Below are positions 16,971-22,176 of a stretch of DNA of 22,176 nucleotides, one piece after another (the stretch's first letter is position 1; the number at the start of each line of letters is the position of its first letter). Source of the DNA: Lachnospiraceae bacterium UBA7196. GTDB taxonomy: Bacteria > Bacillota > Clostridia > Lachnospirales > Lachnospiraceae. The notes under the pieces are model-generated. The model made no database searches. It was not told the DNA's origin and was given only the letters and a program-made list of their open reading frames with translations. The stretch covers positions 1 through 22,176 of the forward strand of contig DKUU01000015.1 in the NCBI GenBank assembly GCA_002490835.1. The letters run 5' to 3'. Position numbers and translations under genes: made by a program.

Positions 16971-17480
16971 TTATGCCTTCAGATAACTTTTATACCCAAC
17001 CTCCTGCAGCTTCGCATCCTTCTCCTGCACGCCCTCCTTCAGGCTCTCAGAATACTTCTTAAGCCGCTCCAACAGCGCCCCGTCCGATACCGCCAGAATC
17101 TTCGCCGCCAAAATCCCCGCATTCTGCCCGCCGTTAATAGCCACCGTCGCCACCGGGATCCCGGAAGGCATCTGCACGATGGAATAGAGGGAATCGACAC
17201 CTCCCAGATCGGAAGTCTTCATGGGTACGCCGATCACCGGCAGGGGAAAGATTGCCGCGCACATCCCCGGCAGATGGGCCGCCTTGCCCGCGCCTGCTAT
17301 GATCACTTTTAATCCTTTTGCTTCCGCGCCCTTCGCGTACTCGAAGAACACGTCCGGCTCCCTGTGTGCGGAGATGACCGTCATCTCGTAGGAGACGCCA
17401 AGCTCCTCCAGAATATCCGCCGCCTTCGCCATCACGGGCAGATCCGAATCGCTGCCCATCACAATGCCTACCTGTGCCAT
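16971..17480 (-). CDS. purE: N5-carboxyaminoimidazole ribonucleotide mutase
   Basis: A 169-residue class I PurE that rearranges N5-CAIR to CAIR. The N-terminal GSDSDLPVM is the nucleotide-binding loop; the SAHREPD motif carries the catalytic His, and AHLPGM the second one. The sequence AGAGKAAHLPGM has Lys where many PurE have Gly, a variant I believe occurs in Lachnospiraceae. GGAGATTATAG precedes the ATG. It is the first gene of the cluster, read from the promoter at 17557-17585 with a leader of about 70 bases. The canonical companions purC, purF, purL, purH and purK are absent here. Confidence 0.96.
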   Translation of the reverse strand: MAQVGIVMGSDSDLPVMAKAADILEELGVSYEMTVISAHREPDVFFEYAKGAEAKGLKVIIAGAGKAAHLPGMCAAIFPLPVIGVPMKTSDLGGVDSLYSIVQMPSGIPVATVAINGGQNAGILAAKILAVSDGALLERLKKYSESLKEGVQEKDAKLQEVGYKSYLKA

Positions 17481-17556
17481 CTATAATCTCCTTCCTGATT
17501 TTTTCATTTTTCACAAAACACAACATCTTGTGGATAAACAAACTTTCTTAGAGTAT

Positions 17557-17585
17557 AGTATACTAGATTTACCGTGAACGTGCAA
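17557..17585 (-). promoter_or_regulatory. purEp: Promoter of the pur cluster
   Basis: On the minus strand TTGCAC (17580-17585), 17 bases, TATACT (17557-17562). The -10 lies in the 10-base palindrome TAGTATACTA. Initiation is predicted near 17550, with a leader of about 70 bases. I see no purine riboswitch fold in that short leader. Confidence 0.75.
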
Positions 17586-17607
17586 GGGATTTTAACAGTT
17601 CAGCCAG

Positions 17608-17634
17608 AGCATGATCCGTCTGACAAATCATGCT
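17608..17634. other. Inverted repeat between the aminopeptidase stop and the pur promoter
   Basis: AGCATGAT (17608-17615) and ATCATGCT (17627-17634) are perfect 8-base arms separated by 11 bases. It is 22 bases upstream of the pur -35 and 15 bases after the aminopeptidase stop. There is no T run, so it is either a weak terminator for the upstream operon or an operator for the pur cluster. Confidence 0.6.
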
Positions 17635-17649
17635 TACACAAACCCAACA

Positions 17650-19716
17650 CTACACCAGCGCCCGATTTAACTCCTCACAGCCCGGCAGCACAAATTGACC
17701 GTTTTGGATAATCACAAACTTTTCACCCGAATCAGTCAACACAGAAAGCTCTCCTAATTCGTCATAAGGGATCGTAATGTCCGTGTGGCACTGGAAATAT
17801 GCCTTACTGACATCTGTGTCACGTAAAACTGACACTTCATTCTCTTTTGCCACGATCTCCTTGCCGTCCGGATTAAAGCTTTTCACATCCTCCTCATGGG
17901 AATAGCAGGTGTCCCCCAGCGCAAAATGCGGGCCGGTCTTTTCCGCGATCAAGATCGGCAGCTTATCCTCTATCCCGTATTTTCTGGCAGCCGCAAAAGC
18001 CGTGGTATTTGTGCCGATTGCAAACTCCCCAAGCGGCAGCCTCTCGTGATGATGAAACACATTCTCCCTGATATACTTGCGGTTTTCCTCCTCTTCCCCA
18101 AAATTGCCGCAGCTGTAATCCGTCACAAAACCGTCCTGAAAAACAAGACGCAGATTACGATACTCCAACTCATTTAAAAATACCCTCGGGATATGCAGAA
18201 CGCCCTCCGTACCTGTCAAGCGGGGCGACGTAAACACCTCCCCCACGGGGATATTGACATCCGCCACACAGTTTTCAAAGTTGGTCTGGGTCTGCGGCTC
18301 CTCCAGCCTGTGAAGCTGCACTTTGATATCCGTTTCGTTCTCCTTCATTCCTTTGACCAGTACAGTCACTCCCTGATCCAGCACATCGATGATCTTCTGC
18401 TGGATATCCCGGTAAAGCATGTAATCAAGCGTATTGATGCGCACCACGTCGTCAAATATCTCCTCGTACCGCGGCCCGATCTGCGGCACGGGAAAGGCGA
18501 TGATTGTAAAACTGCGCTCCTCCCCCTTGATATATTCATTCTGGATATCGGCTGCCTTTCCCGCAGTGAAGACGGAAAGTTTCTGCTGCTTTTCATTCAA
18601 ACGGCAGGTTTCCTTCTTATTCTCCGGCACAAACGGCTCCTCGCCGAAGCTCTCCACCACCGCCGGCCCGCCGTAAAGGGCCGCCAGTTCCTTGTGCCGC
18701 TCGAAAACATTCCGCACCGCCTCAATCTTTCTCTCCGCCAGCGCCCCGTCCAGAAAGAGCGCCATATCCTCCCGGTGGTCATAGTCGTACTGCTTGTTGG
18801 GATTCGCCCCGCAGTAACCGTTTTTATTCACGTTCCTGCCCTGAAAGATATTGACTCCTGCCCGACAGAAGGTTGATTGTAGACCGATTCGGTCAAAATT
18901 CAATACAGCCTGCTTTATCACCTGCTCAAAGCCTAAGAAATACCGAATCTCCGTCGTTTCCTTGATGGAGATATCCTTGTTTGTCACCTCAAAGCCGATA
19001 CGGTAGCCCTCCGTATACGTGTCCGCCATCAGCTTGATTTTGTCCTCCGGCATCTCATTCAGATGCGCCGCCGTTTTCAACTCGTTCTCCGTAATATACT
19101 CTCCGAACCAGTAGAGATAACGCAGATCAGACAGATCGCTGTCCATAATGATCCGGCGTGCAAAATCACGATCGGCATCCAGAAGCGACAGCATCTTCTC
19201 CTCAAACTCCGTCTCATAATAGTCGCTCACATACCAGTAAAGAATCTGCCGCAGCCCTTCCGCGTCCGGCTCCCCCTGTTCCTGCGCAGCACAGACGAAA
19301 AACTGGTAAACCTCCAGCAGAAGCTCCGCCCGCACCGTCATGGAAGCAAGCTTCGTCTCATAAGCCGCCGGGATCATTGCCCGCAGTTCCGTATACAAAA
19401 AGGAAAGGCATTTCCCGATTGACTCACCCAGTCGATTTTCCGCAAACGCCGGATTCGCATAGCTTTCCCCATAATGCGCAGGGAGGATATCCTCATAGAG
19501 CGCATGATTATGCGCCTGCAACGCCTCCATGCCCATGCGGCGCAGTTCCCCGCTCTCCGCCAGTTCATAGGCCTCGTCCATCAGCAAAACAAACTCTGCC
19601 ATCTGAGAAAAATAATCCCGGTAAGCCTCCCCGCAGATTGACTCATCCGGTATTTCTTTGATCCGCGCAAGGGCAAGCTCCCAGCGCTCTAAAATCAATT
19701 CTTCCTGTTTCATCAT
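17650..19716 (-). CDS. M29 family aminopeptidase with long N-terminal extension
   Basis: A 688-residue metallo-aminopeptidase; classical M29 enzymes (AmpS, PepS, aminopeptidase T) are about 400 residues, so the first ~290 residues are an extra helical region. The M29 metal ligands appear in order in the C-terminal part: Glu493 (NIPVGEVFTSP), Glu564 (LGEFAIGTN), His597 (KTGPHFALGD), Tyr605 (CYSHEED), His644 and Asp646 (CHTDITIP). The active site therefore looks complete. It should remove N-terminal residues from peptides in the cytoplasm; no signal peptide is seen. Two ATGs are in tandem; the second (19713) sits 7 bases from AAAGG and may be the true start. It starts 18 bases after a small membrane gene and closes the pyrE-led unit. 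Confidence 0.9.
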   Translation of the reverse strand: MMKQEELILERWELALARIKEIPDESICGEAYRDYFSQMAEFVLLMDEAYELAESGELRRMGMEALQAHNHALYEDILPAHYGESYANPAFAENRLGESIGKCLSFLYTELRAMIPAAYETKLASMTVRAELLLEVYQFFVCAAQEQGEPDAEGLRQILYWYVSDYYETEFEEKMLSLLDADRDFARRIIMDSDLSDLRYLYWFGEYITENELKTAAHLNEMPEDKIKLMADTYTEGYRIGFEVTNKDISIKETTEIRYFLGFEQVIKQAVLNFDRIGLQSTFCRAGVNIFQGRNVNKNGYCGANPNKQYDYDHREDMALFLDGALAERKIEAVRNVFERHKELAALYGGPAVVESFGEEPFVPENKKETCRLNEKQQKLSVFTAGKAADIQNEYIKGEERSFTIIAFPVPQIGPRYEEIFDDVVRINTLDYMLYRDIQQKIIDVLDQGVTVLVKGMKENETDIKVQLHRLEEPQTQTNFENCVADVNIPVGEVFTSPRLTGTEGVLHIPRVFLNELEYRNLRLVFQDGFVTDYSCGNFGEEEENRKYIRENVFHHHERLPLGEFAIGTNTTAFAAARKYGIEDKLPILIAEKTGPHFALGDTCYSHEEDVKSFNPDGKEIVAKENEVSVLRDTDVSKAYFQCHTDITIPYDELGELSVLTDSGEKFVIIQNGQFVLPGCEELNRALV

Positions 19717-19734
19717 TTAACCTTTCTTTTTCAA

Positions 19735-20055
19735 TCAGGAGTACGCCCCCGCGTACAAGATTACGCTCAGCGCCGCCAACACCAATACATTTAATACGAT
19801 GCCCAGATAACTGAAAAAATAAAACTTATCCCGTTCCGATTTTGAGAGCACACCCAAAACAATACCCACAAAGGCAAAGATCATCGTCAAAAAGGCGACC
19901 GCTCCATACTGCAAGGGGATCTCCCCTGAATTGGCATAGCTCTTGTATATTATGTAAACCAGAGAAGTCAAAGAAATCACCCCCAAGATCGTGGCCATGA
20001 TCCCCTTCTTACTGTGTTCCTTACTGGTAAACATGAAACTGCTTTTTTTCCACAT
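19735..20055 (-). CDS. Small three-helix membrane protein (DUF6142-like)
   Basis: A 106-residue protein with a basic, aromatic N-terminus (MWKKSSFMF) and three hydrophobic segments at about residues 19-37, 50-70 and 80-103, the last ending at the C-terminus. The spacing and SKSERDKFYFF turn between the second and third helices resemble the DUF6142 family as I remember it; that identity is tentative. GAGGG lies upstream of the ATG. It sits between the 50-residue membrane peptide and the aminopeptidase, all on the same strand with short gaps, so probably in the pyrE operon. Function unknown. Confidence 0.75.
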   Translation of the reverse strand: MWKKSSFMFTSKEHSKKGIMATILGVISLTSLVYIIYKSYANSGEIPLQYGAVAFLTMIFAFVGIVLGVLSKSERDKFYFFSYLGIVLNVLVLAALSVILYAGAYS

Positions 20056-20118
20056 AAGTTTTCCCTCTTTTAAGGAAAAAAGGTATTCCCGGCCGTACCG
20101 AAAACACCCTCTCTTTCC

Positions 20119-20271
20119 CTAAAATAAAATCTTATTTCTTCCCGCCAGAAGCTTTGCGCCGCTGACGACCAAAAGCACGCCTCCGGCTATGCCTACCACC
20201 ATGATCACCACGCCGAACGCAAGGTTTAAGGCGCCTGCCCCGCCCATGATCTTATAAGTTCTCTCTTCCAT
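20119..20271 (-). CDS. 50-residue membrane peptide
   Basis: A short frame running from ATG at 20269-20271 to TAG at 20119-20121. It encodes MEERTYKIMGGAGALNLAFG followed by a hydrophobic stretch of about 24 residues (VVIMVVGIAGGVLLVVSGAK) and a basic C-terminus, so a single membrane helix or helical hairpin. GGGAGC and GGGAAAAAG precede the ATG. It lies 27 bases after pyrE and before the 106-residue membrane protein. The clean ribosome binding site, the membrane-protein composition and the position support a real gene; I remember similar short proteins in Lachnospiraceae next to pyrE but cannot confirm it here. Confidence 0.75.
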   Translation of the reverse strand: MEERTYKIMGGAGALNLAFGVVIMVVGIAGGVLLVVSGAKLLAGRNKILF

Positions 20272-20298
20272 TCTTTTTCCCAGCTCCCTTCAACAATA

Positions 20299-20976
20299 TT
20301 ATTTTGCCCCGTATGTATCGTAGTAAGCGTCTATCGCCGCTTTTAAGCTGTCGTCGATATAAACCGTGCCGCCGTAAGGCTTATTGTAAAGGCATTCGAC
20401 AACTTCCTCCATGGTCACGATGGCCCCTGTCTCGAAGCCGTATTTCTCTTTGATCTCCTCCAGCGCGCTCTTGTCGCTCGAAAGCCCCTTCTCCATGCGA
20501 TTCAGGGATACCATCAGACCCTTGATCTCCACCTCAGCCTGCGCCTTGATGATGGGAAAAGTCTCTTCGATCGACTTACCGGAAGTGGTCACATCCTCTA
20601 TGATCACCACCCGGTCGCCGTCCTTTAATTTAGAGCCAAGCAGAATCCCTGTATCACCATGATCCTTCACTTCTTTCCTGTTGGAGCAGTAACGGACTTC
20701 TTTCCCGTAAAGCTCACTGATTGCCATGACCGCAGCCACGGCCAGCGGTATCCCCTTGTAAGCAGGGCCAAACAGCACATCGAAATCCAGACCGTACCTG
20801 TCATGAATGGCTTTCGCATAGTATTCGCCCAGCTTCTTTAACTGCGCGCCGGTCACGTATGCGCCCGCATTCATAAAGAAGGGGGACTTCCTGCCGCTCT
20901 TTAACGTGAAATCTCCGAATTTGAGCACCTGACTGTCCACCATAAACCCGATAAATTCCTGCTTGTACTGTTCCAT
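20299..20976 (-). CDS. pyrE: Orotate phosphoribosyltransferase
   Basis: A 225-residue enzyme that adds PRPP to orotate to give OMP, the fifth step of pyrimidine synthesis. The PRPP-binding motif is VVIIEDVTTSGKS, and LKSGRKSPFFMNAG holds the orotate-site segment. I chose the ATG at 20974-20976, 9 bases from GGAGG, which gives the usual MEQYKQEF beginning; a GTG two codons upstream (20982) is the alternative. It is first in a same-strand series with the 50-residue peptide, the 106-residue membrane protein and the M29 aminopeptidase. The promoter is at 21097-21125 with a structured leader of about 115 bases. No other pyrimidine genes are in the window. Confidence 0.96.
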   Translation of the reverse strand: MEQYKQEFIGFMVDSQVLKFGDFTLKSGRKSPFFMNAGAYVTGAQLKKLGEYYAKAIHDRYGLDFDVLFGPAYKGIPLAVAAVMAISELYGKEVRYCSNRKEVKDHGDTGILLGSKLKDGDRVVIIEDVTTSGKSIEETFPIIKAQAEVEIKGLMVSLNRMEKGLSSDKSALEEIKEKYGFETGAIVTMEEVVECLYNKPYGGTVYIDDSLKAAIDAYYDTYGAK

Positions 20977-21001
20977 CGCCACGCTCCTCCTTTTATCCTG
21001 T

Positions 21002-21060
21002 CAGACAAACGCCATGATGAGAGTTTCAACTCTGTGATGCGTTTCGCAATTTCCTGTCTG
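21002..21060 (-). promoter_or_regulatory. Structured 5' leader of pyrE
   Basis: The plus-strand arm CAGACAAACGC (21002-21012) pairs in two blocks: AAACGC with GCGTTT (21039-21044), and CAGAC with GTCTG (21056-21060), leaving an 11-base bulge. Inside is GAGTT/AACTC (21021-21032). It lies between the promoter and the ribosome binding site. It does not match the PyrR-binding consensus as I know it, and no terminator with a T run is visible. Confidence 0.45.
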
Positions 21061-21096
21061 CCGTCATTGGAATCAGGGCACAAAATACCCGCCTAT

Positions 21097-21125
21097 ACTG
21101 TATCACATCCCCGCGCGGTTTTCAA
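21097..21125 (-). promoter_or_regulatory. Promoter of the pyrE unit
   Basis: On the minus strand TTGAAA (21120-21125), 17 bases, TACAGT (21097-21102), with an extended -10 TG. Initiation is predicted near 21090, giving a leader of about 115 bases. Confidence 0.7.
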
Positions 21126-21140
21126 TGTGCAATTCGCCGC

Positions 21141-21713
21141 CTAAGCCGCATGATGAAAGGCAATGCCAAAGTGTTCTTTCAAAGCCTCAACATATTCCCC
21201 GCACACATTTTCCATTGGACAGGCAAGGAAGACATTTTTTCCTGTTTTTCTGCTGATACCGATATGTATATCCCAATTCTCTAAAATATCCATTCCAATC
21301 AAAACATTCCCGCATCGGTCATAATTTAAATATATTTTGTCAGAGAATATCTTTACGCCGCCTATGACAAAATCCGATATTCCATGCTCAAACTTCATAG
21401 CCGGACAATCCATCTTTTCAGCATCTGTAACTGGAATTGTATGCTTTAACCCGCCAGACCCAATGCCGTAGCTGAGAAAGTATGGTACTTCATTTGTGAC
21501 ATCAATCCTTTTTAATAATTGACACAACGAATCCGAAACTTTTAACCTATTGAGTGGAATGGTGCTGATTGAACAACCTGTATCAATTTTCACTTCGATA
21601 TCATAGAATGGTGCCTTGAAATTATCCAGACGAAAACTTGCCGCTGTACTAAAGAAGCCGCCTATTCCATTAGCAGTAGGCGTCATTTCAATTTCAATAA
21701 ATTTACTCGTCAT
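21141..21713 (-). CDS. Retropepsin-like aspartic protease
   Basis: A 190-residue protein with the clan AA aspartic-protease signature: VKIDTGCSISTIPL with catalytic Asp44-Thr-Gly, and the hydrophobic-hydrophobic-Gly motif VLIGMDIL at about residues 137-144. One DTG per chain means it would act as a homodimer, as retroviral and bacterial retropepsins do. There is no signal peptide or membrane helix, so it is cytoplasmic. The ATG at 21711-21713 overlaps the end of the upstream frame by 11 bases, with GGAGG 12 bases before it, indicating translational coupling to the 83-residue partner. This stretch is visibly AT-richer than the window as a whole, suggesting acquisition. The natural substrate is unknown; it may process its partner. 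Confidence 0.8.
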   Translation of the reverse strand: MTSKFIEIEMTPTANGIGGFFSTAASFRLDNFKAPFYDIEVKIDTGCSISTIPLNRLKVSDSLCQLLKRIDVTNEVPYFLSYGIGSGGLKHTIPVTDAEKMDCPAMKFEHGISDFVIGGVKIFSDKIYLNYDRCGNVLIGMDILENWDIHIGISRKTGKNVFLACPMENVCGEYVEALKEHFGIAFHHAA

Positions 21714-21954
21714 ATACAGCCATATCCTCCAATTCATCTTTATCGTGATAAATAGGAGTTATTGGTTTCGGCTGCATAAACCAGCTGTCATATTCCTTAT
21801 TTTGCACATCCCCGCAAAAAACAAGCCTTCCCATTTTACTCTCCGTATCGTCAAATAATAAAATCATATATTTATTATATATTTCGCTGAGCTGCTCCGC
21901 TTTCGCCATCATACCAATCCGCAAATCCTTTAGCGTATATTTCTTTTCAGCCAT
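21703..21954 (-). CDS. 83-residue protein coupled to the aspartic protease, unknown function
   Basis: An acidic, probably soluble protein starting MAEKKYTLKDLRIGMMAKAE, with a helical N-terminal half and an aromatic and Pro-rich middle (WFMQPKPITPIY). I remember similar small proteins in Lachnospiraceae beginning with a 'TLKDLxxGM..xxEQLSxIY' pattern, but no function is known to me. The ribosome binding site (AGGAG) is rather distant, about 14 bases from the ATG. The last codons overlap the start of the retropepsin-like gene by 11 bases. It could be a substrate, chaperone or adaptor of that protease. Confidence 0.7.
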   Translation of the reverse strand: MAEKKYTLKDLRIGMMAKAEQLSEIYNKYMILLFDDTESKMGRLVFCGDVQNKEYDSWFMQPKPITPIYHDKDELEDMAVYDE

Positions 21955-21992
21955 AACCGCACTTTACACTCCTATCCCATAAACTTATCCTG

Positions 21993-22024
21993 ACATATTA
22001 TGCAATCTAATACCTCTAATATGT
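21993..22024. promoter_or_regulatory. Inverted repeat just downstream of the predicted start of the protease pair transcript
   Basis: ACATATTA (21993-22000) and TAATATGT (22017-22024) are perfect 8-base arms with a 16-base spacer. They start about 5 bases downstream of the predicted initiation site, where a repressor could act, or they could fold in the mRNA leader. Confidence 0.5.
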
Positions 22025-22036
22025 TATCTTTATAAA

Positions 22037-22042
22037 ATTGTA
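22037..22042 (-). promoter_or_regulatory. Probable extended -10 promoter of the protease pair
   Basis: TACAAT on the minus strand with TG one base upstream (TGGTACAAT). The -35 region (TTTTAT) is poor. Initiation would be near 22030, with a leader of about 75 bases. Confidence 0.45.
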
Positions 22043-22098
22043 CCACAAGAAAAGTGAAAATAAAACCATTTTTGCCATCCTCCCATTACCCTGTCATA

Positions 22099-22176
22099 TT
22101 ACACAAATAAATCAGCACATGCCTCTATTCCTGCTGCCAATATCCGCTCGCTGGCTAGGGTAAAGTTTTTGTAGGA
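22099..22176 (-). CDS. Possible C-terminal end of a gene entering from the right edge
   Basis: From the right edge one minus-strand frame is open for 25 codons, ending at TAA (22099-22101) with ERILAAGIEACADLFV as its last 16 residues. A 25-codon open frame is not rare by chance, but the amino acid composition is protein-like and it lies immediately before a promoter region, as the end of an upstream gene would. I cannot name a family. Confidence 0.3.
   Translation of the reverse strand, partial: SYKNFTLASERILAAGIEACADLFV

Noticed and set aside
17481..17550. Purine riboswitch in the purE leader
   Set aside because: The leader of about 70 bases is too short, is AT-rich, and shows no three-way junction with the conserved loop sequences of the purine aptamer.
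20056..20118. Terminator between the two small membrane genes
   Set aside because: A T run follows GGTA/TACC arms, but the stem has only four pairs around a long GC-rich loop; too weak to call.
20901..21083. Leader ORF overlapping the pyrE start
   Set aside because: It starts only at TTG with no good ribosome binding site. The translation looks somewhat protein-like, but overlap with pyrE and lack of a start make it unlikely.

Overview
The window looks like chromosomal DNA from an anaerobic, low-GC-phylum Clostridia, most likely a Lachnospiraceae member with fairly high GC. Supporting signs are GGAGG-type ribosome binding sites, consensus sigma-A promoters with 17-bp spacers, a ClpC/RadA pair, a TM287/288-type heterodimeric ABC exporter, an M29 aminopeptidase with a long N-terminal extension, and several small proteins of a kind I remember from that family. 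The assignment is inference; no rRNA or other definitive marker is present. No stretch longer than 300 bases lacks a gene.

Layout. 1-1152: an aldo/keto reductase (cut by the window edge) divergent from a TetR-family regulator, with overlapping promoters and an inverted-repeat operator candidate between them. 1169-2477: a hypothetical protein containing an 18-bp tandem repeat, then tRNA-Trp(CCA) with promoter and terminator, then a small lipoprotein. 2462-9155 (minus strand): two ABC half-transporters, an LCP (LytR-CpsA-Psr) protein, RadA and a small beta-rich protein. 9327-13770 (minus strand): ClpC, an SH3-domain membrane protein and a double zinc-ribbon/HTH protein. 13814-17480 (minus strand): four purine biosynthesis genes transcribed in the order purE-purM-purN-purD from one clear promoter. 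17650-20976 (minus strand): pyrE leading a probable operon with a 50-aa membrane peptide, a 106-aa membrane protein and the aminopeptidase. 21141-22176: a visibly AT-richer end with a translationally coupled pair (83-aa unknown protein plus retropepsin-like aspartic protease), probably acquired or accessory.

How the genes work together. purE/M/N/D supply four steps of IMP synthesis and pyrE supplies OMP, so nucleotide synthesis is concentrated at 13.8-21 kb. ClpC and RadA keep the relative order of the Bacillus ctsR-mcsA-mcsB-clpC-radA locus, but ctsR, mcsA and mcsB are absent and other genes lie around clpC. The two ABC proteins carry complementary degenerate and intact ATPase motifs and should form one heterodimeric exporter, apparently cotranscribed behind the LCP gene.

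The most unusual feature is the intergenic secondary structure. Two intergenic regions (4312-4338 and 11829-11855) carry the same hairpin with compensatory base changes, the same T-T mismatch and a G-Y-A loop. One copy sits inside a larger 29-30-bp inverted repeat. A third region (9195-9290) holds three perfect hairpins in tandem. These look like dispersed palindromic elements or structured RNAs that ordinary annotation does not explain.
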